NCBI GenBank assembly: GCA_903828515.1
Contig: CAIKMD010000006.1
Location: 372,001 to 436,000 of the forward strand
Reading direction: 5' to 3'
Length of the DNA stretch: 64,000 nucleotides
Source of the DNA: an uncultured Rhodospirillales bacterium
Lineage (GTDB): Bacteria > Pseudomonadota > Alphaproteobacteria > ATCC43930 > CGMCC-115725
Positions 24,839 to 33,531 of this stretch are shown here, piece by piece. Positions within the stretch are counted from its first letter, which is position 1. The number at the start of each line of letters is the position of its first letter. The notes under the pieces were generated by a model that was given only the letters and a program-made list of their open reading frames with translations, ran no database searches and was not told the DNA's origin. The position numbers were made by a program, and so were the translations under genes.

Positions 24839-25873
24839 GTGACCAAACAAAAATTCGATATCGATCGCCGCGCCGTTCTGGCGGGACTTGCCGCCGTCGC
24901 GACGCTGCCGACGATGGAGGCCGAAGCGGCGACCAAGCCGCGCCGCATCGACGTGCATCATCACATTCTGGCGCCGCGCTATCTCGCGCGCGTGCGCGAC
25001 GGGTTGCTCGCGGGCTCGCCTTACGGCAGCGAGGTGGTGAAGTGGACGCCGGCGGGTTCGCTCGAACAGATGGACCGCTGGGGCATCGCGACCGCGCTGC
25101 TCTCCACCTCGGGAAGCTGGATCGACTTCACGCCCGAGGATGCCCGCGATCTGGTGCGCCACAGCAACGACTACGCCGCCCAAATGCGCCAGGATCACCC
25201 GGGCCGGTTCGGCGCCTTCGCGGCGGTGCCGATGCCCAATGTCGACGACGCGTTGAAGGAGATCGATTACGCATACACGACGCTGAAGGTCGACGGGGTG
25301 CAGCTCAGTACCTCTTACGGCCTGAAATATCTCGGCGATCCGGCGTTTGATCCCTTGCTCGCGGAACTCAACCGCCGCAAGGCGGTGGTGTTCATCCACC
25401 CGGCGGCGCCCGGCTGCTGCGCGCGGCTCATTCCCGGCATCCCGGTGCCGACGGTCGAATTCATGTTCGACGTCACGCGCTGCATCACCAGCCTGTTGTT
25501 CAAGGGCAGCTTCACGCGGTTTCCCGACATCCGCTTCATCTTTACCCATGACGGCGCGGCGCTGCCGATGCTGGCCGACCGGATCACCCGCAACGCGACG
25601 GTGGTGAAGTCGACCGGCATCACCTCCCAGGAAGCGGCCATCGCGCAGTTGAAGCGGCTGCATTACGACGTGACGACGTCGACCAGCCGTGCCTCGCTGG
25701 CCGGGGCGCGGGCGTTCCTGCCGGTGTCGCAACTGCTGTTCGGCAGCGATTTTCCGTATTTGCCGCCGTCCGAGACGGTGCCCGGCCTCGAGGCGTTCGG
25801 CTTCAAGCCCGCCGAGCTCACGGCGATCAATCGCGGCAATGCGGAAAAACTGTTTCCGCGCCTGAAAGTCTAA
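24839..25873 (+). CDS. Amidohydrolase, probably Tat-exported
   Basis: 344 residues. The N-terminus has D-R-R-A-V-L-A-G-L, a twin-arginine-like signal ending near MEAEA. The amidohydrolase-2 barrel starts with HxH (His40, His42 in DVHHHIL), with HPAAP, THDGAALP and FGSDFPY giving further metal and catalytic positions. The group includes decarboxylases and hydrolases of aromatic acids and lactones; the substrate is unknown. GTG at 24839 is preferred to GTG at 24830 because AAAAGGGG lies 8 bases upstream. Its last 4 bp overlap the convergent NUDIX gene. Confidence 0.82.
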   Translation: MTKQKFDIDRRAVLAGLAAVATLPTMEAEAATKPRRIDVHHHILAPRYLARVRDGLLAGSPYGSEVVKWTPAGSLEQMDRWGIATALLSTSGSWIDFTPEDARDLVRHSNDYAAQMRQDHPGRFGAFAAVPMPNVDDALKEIDYAYTTLKVDGVQLSTSYGLKYLGDPAFDPLLAELNRRKAVVFIHPAAPGCCARLIPGIPVPTVEFMFDVTRCITSLLFKGSFTRFPDIRFIFTHDGAALPMLADRITRNATVVKSTGITSQEAAIAQLKRLHYDVTTSTSRASLAGARAFLPVSQLLFGSDFPYLPPSETVPGLEAFGFKPAELTAINRGNAEKLFPRLKV

Positions 25874-26721
25874 TCGAAGCGCCGACGAAGGCCCTGGACG
25901 AGGTCGAGGTATTCGGGATCGTCGGCCGTTATAAGGCCGTGGCGCAGCGCGAAGTCGATCAGGACGAGGTTGACGTTGAACTTGAAATCGTCGCCGCCGC
26001 GCATGCGGGCGATCACGTCTTTCGCATCGTCGAGGGTGAAGCCGACCAGTTCGCCGTCGGTATTGCGCGGCACGAAATCGGCCGGCATTTCGAGGTCGTA
26101 ACAGAACAGCACGTCGTCGCGCAGGCCGTATTTCACTTCCATGCGATAGGAGACGGCGCCGACCGCGACGGATTGGGACGCCAGCGCGGGCGCGATGTCG
26201 GCTTCCTCGGCGGATTCCTTGATCAGGGTCTCGAAGAGCCCGTGCTCGTTGTTGATCCCGCCGGCGACCAGATTGTCGAGCTTGCCCGGCGCCACCGCTT
26301 TCTTGGGCGAGCGGCGCCCGACCCACAGTTTCAGCGTGTCGCCGTCGCGGACATAGCCGTTGAGATGGGCGCCGTAAGCCTTGATGCCGAAGAAGGGCAC
26401 CGCGCCGCGATCGATCTTGAAATGCGGCGCGACGCCCCAGCGCGGGCTGGCGGCAAAGTATTCGTTGCGCACTTTGGCGACGAGCCCCTGGGCCACCAGT
26501 TTTTCCGTCACGTCCTCGATGATGGCGCTCAACCCATCGTGGTCGCCTTGCGCGATCAGGTGTACGCCGTCCGCGTTCACCGCGAAAACGGTCGGGAACG
26601 ATCGCAACGCCGCGACGTTATTATTGCGTATGAGCCCCAGACGTTGCTGGGCGTGCCAGAACGGCACGAAGCGATCGGCTTGGTAGTCGTTGCAGATTTG
26701 CAAATGGCGCAACAGGCTCAT
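25870..26721 (-). CDS. NUDIX hydrolase with DUF4743 domain
   Basis: 283 residues: DUF4743 at about 10-125 and a NUDIX domain from about 130. The NUDIX box reads GGINN...KESAEEADI, with Lys in place of the usual Arg before the acidic pair. This two-domain form is related to the C-terminal part of eukaryotic thiamin pyrophosphokinase-type NUDIX proteins, some of which hydrolyse damaged thiamin diphosphates. That substrate is only a family hint. It ends convergently against the amidohydrolase gene with a 4-bp overlap. Confidence 0.85.
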   Translation of the reverse strand: MSLLRHLQICNDYQADRFVPFWHAQQRLGLIRNNNVAALRSFPTVFAVNADGVHLIAQGDHDGLSAIIEDVTEKLVAQGLVAKVRNEYFAASPRWGVAPHFKIDRGAVPFFGIKAYGAHLNGYVRDGDTLKLWVGRRSPKKAVAPGKLDNLVAGGINNEHGLFETLIKESAEEADIAPALASQSVAVGAVSYRMEVKYGLRDDVLFCYDLEMPADFVPRNTDGELVGFTLDDAKDVIARMRGGDDFKFNVNLVLIDFALRHGLITADDPEYLDLVQGLRRRFD

Positions 26722-26762
26722 CGATGCCGATCATAGCGGAACTTCGCGGCAAGGAGGATTTG

Positions 26763-27011
26763 ATGTTGCCATCGAAAATCAAGATTCTCGCGGCACTAAT
26801 CGCCCTCGCTCTCGCCGGCTGCGCATCGGATATCGCGACACCAGCGCCGGCCTTCTCGACCAATCGCGCGATCGACCAGGACATCAAGGCAACCCATGTG
26901 GTCGGCCCGACCACGACCTCGCCGTCGCTGACCGAAACCGCGCCGACGCCGACCGCGCTGACGCCGTGGCGCAACGAGGAATTGGCCGCGCAACCGGACG
27001 CGAACAAATAG
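26763..27011 (+). CDS. Small predicted lipoprotein
   Basis: 82 residues. Signal ILAALIALALAGC has a clean lipobox (LAGC), then a Thr/Pro-rich tail of about 60 residues (TTTSPSLTETAPTPT) with no known domain. AAGGAGG is well placed before the ATG at 26763. It lies between the divergent NUDIX gene and the convergent HNH gene. No function can be offered. Confidence 0.65.
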   Translation: MLPSKIKILAALIALALAGCASDIATPAPAFSTNRAIDQDIKATHVVGPTTTSPSLTETAPTPTALTPWRNEELAAQPDANK

Positions 27012-27020
27012 TCGGCCGCC

Positions 27021-27584
27021 TCAGCGCGCTTCGAGTTCGGTGTCCCAGTAAAGGAAATCCCGCCAGCTCTGATGCAGGTAGTTGGGCGGAAAGGCGCGCC
27101 CGTGATCGCGCAATACCTGCGTGGTCGGCTGGGTCGGCATGTGGAGCGGATACATCTGCGCCTCGCCGGGGAGTTGGCTGCCCTTGGCGAGGTTGCAGCG
27201 CGAGCAGGCGGTGACGACGTTTTCCCAGGTCGTCCAGCCGCCACGCGAGCGCGGGATCACATGGTCGAAGGTGAGATCGTGGGTGGGGAAATCGTCGCCG
27301 CAATACTGGCACGTGAAGCGGTCGCGCAGGAACACGTTGAACCGGGTGAAGGCCGGGCGCCGCGCCATCGCGATATAGGATTTGAGCGAAATGACCGAGG
27401 GCAGCCGCATCTCGAAACTGGGGCTGCGGACGACTTCGTCGTAATGGGAAACGATGCGGACGCGGTCGAGGCAGACCGCTTTGACCGTCTCCTGCCATGA
27501 CCAGACAGACAGGGGAAAATAGCTCAACGGCCGAAAATCGGCGTTGAGCACAAGCGCCGGACAACTATCGAGAACGAGCGACAA
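27021..27584 (-). CDS. HNH endonuclease family protein
   Basis: 187 residues. The HNH motif is complete: C-Q-Y-C-G, LTFDHVIPRSRGG, the N in WENVVTACSRCNLAKG. The two CxxC pairs bind zinc. This stand-alone form (starting VLDSCPALVLNADFRPLSY) is conserved as a chromosomal gene across alphaproteobacteria and is not tied to a mobile element; its physiological role is not established. It is followed on the same strand, after 94 bp of non-coding DNA upstream, by hbd. Confidence 0.88.
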   Translation of the reverse strand: MSLVLDSCPALVLNADFRPLSYFPLSVWSWQETVKAVCLDRVRIVSHYDEVVRSPSFEMRLPSVISLKSYIAMARRPAFTRFNVFLRDRFTCQYCGDDFPTHDLTFDHVIPRSRGGWTTWENVVTACSRCNLAKGSQLPGEAQMYPLHMPTQPTTQVLRDHGRAFPPNYLHQSWRDFLYWDTELEAR

Positions 27585-27678
27585 GCCTGCACCTCACGAT
27601 GCCACCTCATCTCGGAACCCGTGTTCGTCCTAGCATGCACGCGGATGCAATGCCAGGGGCCGTATCGCGGCGCCGGCT

Positions 27679-28572
27679 TTAGCGAGTCGGGACCGGCTTT
27701 TCCCCGCGGTAATCGTAGAAGCCGCGATTCGATTTGCGGCCGAGCCAGCCCGCTTCGACGTATTTGACCAAAAGCGGACAGGGGCGGTACTTCGAGTCGG
27801 CCAGGCCCTCGTAGAGAACCTGCATGATGGAGAGGCAGGTATCGAGGCCGATGAAATCGGCCAGCGCCAGCGGACCCATCGGGTGGTTCGCGCCCAGATG
27901 CATGGCGGTATCGATCGCATCGACCGAGCCGACGCCCTCGTGAAGGGTATAGATCGCCTCGTTGATCATCGGCAGCAGGATGCGGTTGACGATGAAGCCC
28001 GGAAAATCCTCGGCGCCGACCGGGGTCTTGCCCAGTTTCAGGGACAGGTCGCGCACCGACTGATAGGTCGGCTCGTCGGTCGCGATGCCGCGAATGACCT
28101 CGACCAGGGTCATGACCGGCACCGGATTCATGAAATGCATGCCGATGAAATGCTCGGGCCGGTCGGTCGAGGTGGCGAGACGGGTGATCGAGATCGACGA
28201 CGTGTTCGAGGCGATCATGGCGGAGGGCTTCAGATGCGGGATCAGCTTCTTGAAGATGTCGCGCTTGATCTCTTCGCGCTCGGTCGCGGCTTCGATCACG
28301 AAATCGGTCGCGTTGAAGAGGTCGTAATTCGTTCCGATGGTGATCCGCTTCAGGGCGACGTCCTTGTCTTCCTGCTTCACCCGGCCGCGCGCGACCTGGC
28401 GGGTCATGTTCTGGTCGATCAGGCCGAGCGCGCGTTCCAGCACCGTCTGGTCGAGATCGGACATGTGTACGTCGTAACCGGCCAGCGCGCAGACATGCGC
28501 GATGCCGCTGCCCATCTGGCCGGCGCCGATGACGCCGACGGTCTGGATCGTTATGGGAGACGCAGTTGCCAT
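27679..28572 (-). CDS. 3-hydroxybutyryl-CoA dehydrogenase
   Basis: 297 residues. It oxidises (S)-3-hydroxybutyryl-CoA with NAD(P). Rossmann motif GAGQMGSGIAHV is at the N-terminus, the catalytic His region is HFMNPVPVM, the second conserved segment GFIVNRILLPMINEA, and the C-terminal domain has GANHPMGPLALADFIGLD. Last gene of the HIG1-PduO-etfB-etfA-hbd run, 43 bp behind etfA, consistent with beta-oxidation or butyrate/PHB-type metabolism feeding electrons to ETF. Confidence 0.93.
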   Translation of the reverse strand: MATASPITIQTVGVIGAGQMGSGIAHVCALAGYDVHMSDLDQTVLERALGLIDQNMTRQVARGRVKQEDKDVALKRITIGTNYDLFNATDFVIEAATEREEIKRDIFKKLIPHLKPSAMIASNTSSISITRLATSTDRPEHFIGMHFMNPVPVMTLVEVIRGIATDEPTYQSVRDLSLKLGKTPVGAEDFPGFIVNRILLPMINEAIYTLHEGVGSVDAIDTAMHLGANHPMGPLALADFIGLDTCLSIMQVLYEGLADSKYRPCPLLVKYVEAGWLGRKSNRGFYDYRGEKPVPTR

Positions 28573-28615
28573 GGTTTGCCTAGCTTTAAGTAGTGGGGTC
28601 TTGACGCGGTGATGC

Positions 28616-29566
28616 TCAGCGGTTGGCGAGTTTTTTCGCCAGTTCCGCGTCGAGCGCGGGCACGATCTGGAACAAATCGCCGACCAAGCCGTAATCGGCG
28701 ATCTGGAAAATGGGGGCTTCTTCGTCCTTGTTGATGGCGACGATGACCTTCGAGTCTTTCATTCCGGCGAGATGCTGGATCGCGCCCGAAATGCCGACCG
28801 CGATGTAAAGCTCGGGGGCGACGATCTTGCCGGTCTGGCCGACCTGATAGTCGTTGGGGACGAAGCCGGAATCGACCGCCGCGCGCGACGCGCCGACCGC
28901 CGCGCCGAGCTTGTCGGCCAGACTCTCGAGGAGCTTGAAATTATCGCCCGACTGCATGCCGCGTCCGCCCGAGACGATGATGCGTGCCGCGGTCAGCTCA
29001 GGTCGCTCGAGCCGCGCGATCGCGTTGCCGACGAAACGCGTGAGACCCGACGATGCCGGCACGGCGACGGTGTCGATCGGCGCATTGCCGCTGCCGGCTT
29101 TGGCCGACGCGAACGCGGTCGAGCGCACGGTGACGACCTTGATCGGATCGCGCGATTGCACCCGCGCGATGGCGTTGCCGGCATAGATCGGGCGTTCGAA
29201 AATATCGGGCGCGATCACCGCCGAGATGTCGGAGATTTGCGCCACGTCGAGGATAGCCGCGACGCGCGGCATGAAGTTCTTGCCGAACGTCGTCGCCGGA
29301 GTGACGAGGTGGCTGTAATCCTTGGCGAGACTCAGAACCAGCGCTGCGATCTCTTCGGCAGCACCATGTTCGAGGCTCGCATCGTCGGCGAGAAGGACCT
29401 TGGCGACGCCGTCGAGTTTGGCGGCTTCCTCGGCGGCGGCGCGGCAACCGGCGCCCGCGACGAGGACATGAACGTCGCCGCCCATGGCGATGGCGGCGGT
29501 CACGGCATGGCCGGTCGCGCCCTTGAGGGATTTTCCGTCATGCTCGGCGACAACGAGGCTGGTCAT
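28616..29566 (-). CDS. etfA: Electron transfer flavoprotein subunit alpha
   Basis: 316 residues. It binds FAD and passes electrons from acyl-CoA and other dehydrogenases to ETF-ubiquinone oxidoreductase. The C-terminal FAD domain has [31 protein letters not shown] and [20 protein letters not shown]. The ATG at 29566 overlaps the etfB stop by one base (TGATG). The frame is open through etfB but that part is a shadow. Confidence 0.95.
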   Translation of the reverse strand: MTSLVVAEHDGKSLKGATGHAVTAAIAMGGDVHVLVAGAGCRAAAEEAAKLDGVAKVLLADDASLEHGAAEEIAALVLSLAKDYSHLVTPATTFGKNFMPRVAAILDVAQISDISAVIAPDIFERPIYAGNAIARVQSRDPIKVVTVRSTAFASAKAGSGNAPIDTVAVPASSGLTRFVGNAIARLERPELTAARIIVSGGRGMQSGDNFKLLESLADKLGAAVGASRAAVDSGFVPNDYQVGQTGKIVAPELYIAVGISGAIQHLAGMKDSKVIVAINKDEEAPIFQIADYGLVGDLFQIVPALDAELAKKLANR

Positions 29567-30315
29567 CAGATGACCTGCGCTTCGTGCATGAGCTTGTCGA
29601 CCAGTTCCTCGACCGAGCCGAGTTTCTTGCCGCCCTGGCGTTTGACCGGCTCGGTGACCTGCAGCGTGGTGAGGCGCGGCTGGACGTTGACGTCGAGCGC
29701 CTCGGGCGTGGTCTGGTCGATCGTCTTTTTCTTCGCCTTCATGATGTTCGGGAGCGAGGCGTAACGCGGCTCGTTGAGGCGAAGATCGGTGGTGACGACG
29801 GCCGGCAATTTGATCGCGATGGTCTCCAACCCGCCATCGACTTCGCGCGTGACCTCGGCGGTCTCGGCGGTGAGTTTCAGCTTCGAGGCGAAGGTCGCCT
29901 GCGGCCAGTTCATCAGCGCGGCGAGCATCTGTCCGGTCTGGTTGCAATCGTCGTCGATCGCCTGCTTGCCGAGAATGACGAGGCCGGGCTGTTCCTTGGC
30001 GATGATCGCCTTCAGCAACTTCGCGACGGCCAGCGGTTCGAGAGCAATGTCGGTGAGGACGTGAATCCCGCGATCGGCGCCCATCGCGAGCGCGGTGCGG
30101 ATGGTCTCCTGGCAACCCTGCGGGCCCATCGAGACGGCGACGATCTCTTTCGCGGCGCCGGCTTCCTTCAGACGGATCGCCTCTTCGACGGCGATCTCGT
30201 CGAAGGGATTCATCGACATTTTGACGTTGGCCGTCTCGACGCCGGTCTTGTCCGCTTTGACCCGGATTTTGACGTTGTAGTCGATGACGCGCTTAACGGC
30301 GACGAGCAGTTTCAT
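29566..30315 (-). CDS. etfB: Electron transfer flavoprotein subunit beta
   Basis: 249 residues; AMP-binding partner of EtfA. It starts [19 protein letters not shown] and contains [33 protein letters not shown] and the recognition-loop region [15 protein letters not shown] at 30315 is where homology begins; an upstream in-frame ATG adds 16 unrelated residues. It lies 122 bp downstream of the adenosyltransferase gene; the gap holds GC-rich inverted segments (GCGCCG-GCA-CGGCGC near 30419-30433). Confidence 0.95.
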   Translation of the reverse strand: MKLLVAVKRVIDYNVKIRVKADKTGVETANVKMSMNPFDEIAVEEAIRLKEAGAAKEIVAVSMGPQGCQETIRTALAMGADRGIHVLTDIALEPLAVAKLLKAIIAKEQPGLVILGKQAIDDDCNQTGQMLAALMNWPQATFASKLKLTAETAEVTREVDGGLETIAIKLPAVVTTDLRLNEPRYASLPNIMKAKKKTIDQTTPEALDVNVQPRLTTLQVTEPVKRQGGKKLGSVEELVDKLMHEAQVI

Positions 30316-30437
30316 TGGTAACAATGGGCCGTTGTGAGGTGGGCGGGAATGTTGCATCTGCACAATAGGAAGGCAAGCCTTTCCTGCTGCACTGCAATAT
30401 CAACCGGTCAACGGCCCCGCGCCGGCACGGCGCAAGA

Positions 30438-30998
30438 TCAACGATTAGCGCCCGGTTTCCACAAAATATCGCCCGTCTTGCCGTTGGCGACGCGGCCGAG
30501 GACGAAGAGGTGATCCGACAGGCGGTTCAAATATTTGAGCGCCTCGGGGTTGAGGGTTTCCTGCTCGGCTAGCGCCGCGACCAGCCGCTCGGCGCGGCGC
30601 ACGATGGTGCGGGCGAGGTGGAGCGCGGCGGCGAGCGGGGTGCCGCCCGGCAGGATGAAGCTGTCGAGCGGTTTCAACGTCGCGTTCATCGCATCGATCT
30701 CATGTTCGAGCCGCACGACCTGCGACGCGACGATGCGGAGCGGGCCCCCGCCGCGCCGGCCGTTCTCGGGTGTGCAAAGATCGGCGCCGAGATCGAAGAG
30801 ATCGTGCTGGATGCGCGCCAGCATCGCGAGGTTTTTGCCCTTGGCATGAAGCCGCGCCAGGCCGATCGCGGCATTGGCTTCGTCGACCGTGCCGTAGGCG
30901 TCGACGCGAAGATCGTGCTTGGCGACACGCTTGCCGTCGCCGAGCGAGGTCTTTCCCTTGTCGCCGCCGCGCGTGTAGATGCGGGTGAGCCGGACCAT
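30438..30998 (-). CDS. PduO-type cob(I)yrinic acid a,c-diamide adenosyltransferase
   Basis: 186 residues. It transfers adenosyl from ATP to cob(I)alamin, making coenzyme B12. The ATP-binding signature YTRGGDKGKTSL is at 6-17, and RIQHDLFDLGADL, RLEHEIDAMN and the C-terminal NRLSDHLFVLGR are typical. Its product is the cofactor of the class II reductase at 5.2 kb. The ATG overlaps the HIG1 gene stop by one base. Its placement beside etfBA is conserved in many alphaproteobacteria. Confidence 0.92.
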   Translation of the reverse strand: MVRLTRIYTRGGDKGKTSLGDGKRVAKHDLRVDAYGTVDEANAAIGLARLHAKGKNLAMLARIQHDLFDLGADLCTPENGRRGGGPLRIVASQVVRLEHEIDAMNATLKPLDSFILPGGTPLAAALHLARTIVRRAERLVAALAEQETLNPEALKYLNRLSDHLFVLGRVANGKTGDILWKPGANR

Positions 30999-31189
30999 CA
31001 GCGCCGATAAAGCATCATGAAGATGACGAAGAGCAGCAGCGCGATGCCCTGCAACAGGACGCGCGACCGCATCAGCTTGTTGGACAATTGCGGATTGCCG
31101 CCCTTGCCCATCACGAAGATGCCGACGATCAGCGTGCCGAGCGTCGCCAGCAGGGCGATGACGACGAGGACCGGGAGGAAGAACTGCAT
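30998..31189 (-). CDS. HIG1-type twin-transmembrane protein
   Basis: 63 residues with two membrane helices (about 4-26 and 44-61) joined by a short loop carrying SNKLMRSRVLLQG, the HIG1-domain motif. Mitochondrial HIG1 proteins support respiratory complexes; bacterial ones are uncharacterised. First gene of the PduO-etfBA-hbd unit. No ribosome site precedes the ATG and a TATAAT hexamer ends 5 bases upstream, suggesting a leaderless message. Confidence 0.85.
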   Translation of the reverse strand: MQFFLPVLVVIALLATLGTLIVGIFVMGKGGNPQLSNKLMRSRVLLQGIALLLFVIFMMLYRR

Positions 31190-31194
31190 GAGAC

Positions 31195-31223
31195 ATTATA
31201 TAGCGCGCGGTCGCCGCGTCGCA
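31195..31223 (-). promoter_or_regulatory. Predicted leaderless promoter of the HIG1-etf operon
   Basis: On the minus strand TGCGAC (31218-31223), a 17-bp spacer, and perfect TATAAT (31195-31200). The ATG at 31189 begins six bases downstream of the -10, at the expected transcription start. Confidence 0.5.
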
Positions 31224-31316
31224 CACTCCCCGCGCCGACGGCCTCCCTGATTGACGGCGGGGCGGGGCCGGGGTCAGGATGTGGCCTTGGAATTCCCGTG
31301 ACGGAAGGGTTGGTTC

Positions 31317-32195
31317 ATGGAACGCCGTTTCGACCGCGCCGCCGAGGATCTCGGCAACATCGTGAAGCTCGAACACGTCAATCTGCGGATCACCGATCCG
31401 CGGCTGTCGACCCTGTTCTATGTCGCCGGCCTCGGCTTCACGCGCGACCCCTATATCATGGTCAGCACCAACAACATGTGGATCAACATGGGCACCAGCC
31501 AGTTCCACCTGCCGACCGGCGGGCCGGACGTGCTGCGCGGTGTGTCGGGCATGGTGGTGCCCAATCGGGCCGAATTGCTGGCGCGGCTCGCCAAGGTGAA
31601 GGGCGCGCTGGCCGATACCAAGTTCTCTTATGCCGAGCGCAACGATTTCGTCGAGGCGACCTGCCCGTGGGGCAATCGCTTCCGCATCCACGAACCCAAC
31701 GAAGAACGCTTCGGCCGGATCGTCCTCGGCTTGCCCTATGTCGCGTTCGACGTCGCGCCCGGCACCGCCGACGGCATCGCGCGGTTCTATCGCGAAGTGC
31801 TCGGCACGATCGCCGACGTCGCCGATGATGGTGAGGGCACGCATGCGCGGGTGCTCGTCGGCCCGAAGCAATATATGATCTTCCGCGAGACCGAGCGCGC
31901 GCCGGAGATCTATGACCAGCATCACATCCAGTACTATCTCGCGGATTTCTCGACGCCCTATAAGAAGCTTCAGGAACTCGACCTGCTGACGGCCGACACG
32001 CTCGAACACGAATACCGCTTCAAGGACATCGTCGATCCGAAGACGCGCAAGGTGCTGTTCACCGTCGAGCAGGAAGTGCGCTCGATGCGCCACCCGCTCT
32101 TCGGCCGCCCGCTGGTCAATCGCAACCCGGCGCAGACCAACACGGACTATCGCCCCGGCCACGACGCGATGGGCCACACGATGGGTTGGGCTTAA
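31317..32195 (+). CDS. VOC-superfamily (glyoxalase/dioxygenase-like) protein
   Basis: 292 residues with two vicinal-oxygen-chelate modules (about 15-125 and 135-255). The first starts KLEHVNLRITDPRLSTLFYVAGLGFT; the second has PYVAFDVAPGTADGIARFYREVLG. Candidate metal ligands are H20, H225/H226 in DQHHIQYYL and later acidic residues, but the set is not clear enough to name a reaction. A tail (RHPLFGRPLVNRNP) follows. It stands alone behind a family-3 repeat on its 3' side. It resembles catabolic VOC proteins rather than glyoxalase I. Confidence 0.75.
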   Translation: MERRFDRAAEDLGNIVKLEHVNLRITDPRLSTLFYVAGLGFTRDPYIMVSTNNMWINMGTSQFHLPTGGPDVLRGVSGMVVPNRAELLARLAKVKGALADTKFSYAERNDFVEATCPWGNRFRIHEPNEERFGRIVLGLPYVAFDVAPGTADGIARFYREVLGTIADVADDGEGTHARVLVGPKQYMIFRETERAPEIYDQHHIQYYLADFSTPYKKLQELDLLTADTLEHEYRFKDIVDPKTRKVLFTVEQEVRSMRHPLFGRPLVNRNPAQTNTDYRPGHDAMGHTMGWA

Positions 32196-32201
32196 ACGAT
32201 T

Positions 32202-32305
32202 CGCTGCATCGATATCGTGCGGCCTTCGACACGCTCAGGCTGAGGATAAATTTTCGAGGGCATTAAGAAGAACTTCCTCACCCTGAGCTTGTCGAAGGGC
32301 GCACG
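32202..32305. repeat. Family-3 palindromic repeat (reverse orientation)
   Basis: CTGCATCGATATCGTGC outer end, CCTTCGACACGCTCAGG arm, reversed core with GGCATTAAGAA, and the CCTGAGCTTGTCGAAGG inverse arm. Confidence 0.85.
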
Positions 32306-32332
32306 CTAGCCCTCCAAGGCTCCGACGAGGAT

Positions 32333-32542
32333 TTACCGCGACTGCGTCATGTTCACGCGCATGCAGTCGGCGCGGCCCTGGAGCACGCAGTCTTCGAGCT
32401 TCGATTGCGCGGCCAATTGGTCGGCGACGTAAAGGCCGATCCAGAGCAGGAGCAACGTGACCGCGAGGCCGGCGAGGCTATTGGTGAAACGCCGGTCGTC
32501 CTCTTTGCGTTCGCGCTCCTGGTCGAGTTCGCGCTCGGTCAT
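32333..32542 (-). CDS. Small single-pass membrane protein
   Basis: 69 residues: a charged N-terminus (TERELDQERERKEDDRR), one transmembrane helix (about 24-43, SLAGLAVTLLLLWIGLYVA), and a short tail with two cysteines (LEDCVLQGRADCMRVN) that could pair outside the membrane. Not recognised. The GC-rich codon use and clean topology support a real gene; no start-site evidence beyond the ATG. Confidence 0.55.
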   Translation of the reverse strand: MTERELDQERERKEDDRRFTNSLAGLAVTLLLLWIGLYVADQLAAQSKLEDCVLQGRADCMRVNMTQSR

Positions 32543-32583
32543 GCCTTATTCTGACACGTTCCGCGAGAACGCGCCACGCGCGC

Positions 32584-33531
32584 CTATTTCGGCAGGAACG
32601 CCTCGGTATAGAGCTTCGAAAGATCGGGTTCGGTATCAAGGATGCCGAGATCGACGATCGCGCGCGGCATGGTCGCCATCGCTTTGGGGTCGAATTTCCC
32701 GTCCTTCGATTCGCCCGCCATCAGCTTGCCGTAGACCTGATCGACGATGCCGGGGCTGAGATTGAGCGCCGGCACGAGCAGGGCGACGGTCTCTTTCCGG
32801 TGACTGTTTGCCCAGGCGATGTTGTCGATCCACGCCTTGATGAAGCTGCGCACGAGGTCGGGCCGCTTTTCGATCAGCACGTTGGTCGCATAGAGCGCGG
32901 TGTTCATGAACGGCGGGACCACTTCACCCAACGAAATCAGAATGCGCCCCTCATGGGCTTCTTCCATCTGCAGCGAGGTGCCGATGTCGCCGACCCATGC
33001 ATCGGCCTGCTTGGTGCGCAACAGGGCGATCGAGGCCGGCTGCGAACCCGAGGCAATCAGGGTCACGCCGTTCGGACCCCAGCCTTCGTATTTCGAGAAT
33101 TCGATCGCCAGCCAGGATGGGTAGCCGCGAATGTTCGAGACGACGAGGTTCTTGCCCTTGAGATCCTTCGCGGTTTTGGCCGGGCTGTCCGGATTGACCA
33201 GCATCACGCTCTCGTAAGGCGCGTTGGTGATCGCGGCGACGGTCATGACCGGTGCGCCTTTGACGATGTAACCAAGGTCTTGTCCGGTGCTGAGGCCGAG
33301 ATCGATGTCGTTCGAGGTCATCGCCTGTTGCAGCCGCGTGGCGCCGGTGAAGACGGTGGGCTCGATGTCGAGTCCGTGCTGCTTGAACACGCCGCTGCCG
33401 ATTCCGACGTCGAGCAGCGCGAAGGTGAAGGAGTTCTGGATCGCCTTGCCGACGCGAAGCTTCTCGTCGGCGTGTGCGCCGCTCGCCACCATCAATGCGA
33501 TGGCCGCGACGATCGTCGATCGAAGTTTCAT
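32584..33531 (-). CDS. ABC solute-binding protein, NitT/TauT type
   Basis: 315 residues. Signal peptide about 1-21 (MKLRSTIVAAIALMVASGAHA), then an SsuA/ThiY-like periplasmic fold: EKLRVGKAIQNSF, DIGIGSGVFKQHGLDIEP, and GYPSWLAIEFSKYEGWG. It would deliver a small organic substrate to an importer, but no permease or ATPase gene is adjacent. ATG at 33531 was chosen for the signal peptide; it overlaps the alpha/beta hydrolase stop by 4 bp. It forms a four-gene run with the hydrolase, a Bug-type protein and the MetE-like gene. Confidence 0.85.
   Translation of the reverse strand: MKLRSTIVAAIALMVASGAHADEKLRVGKAIQNSFTFALLDVGIGSGVFKQHGLDIEPTVFTGATRLQQAMTSNDIDLGLSTGQDLGYIVKGAPVMTVAAITNAPYESVMLVNPDSPAKTAKDLKGKNLVVSNIRGYPSWLAIEFSKYEGWGPNGVTLIASGSQPASIALLRTKQADAWVGDIGTSLQMEEAHEGRILISLGEVVPPFMNTALYATNVLIEKRPDLVRSFIKAWIDNIAWANSHRKETVALLVPALNLSPGIVDQVYGKLMAGESKDGKFDPKAMATMPRAIVDLGILDTEPDLSKLYTEAFLPK

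Noticed and set aside
24626-26326. 566-codon open frame on the - strand across amidohydrolase and NUDIX genes
   Set aside because: It spans a repeat and two recognised genes, and its sequence is compositionally biased.
30364-30437. Extra small gene between the adenosyltransferase and etfB
   Set aside because: No start codon with ribosome site and coding pattern; only GC-rich inverted segments.
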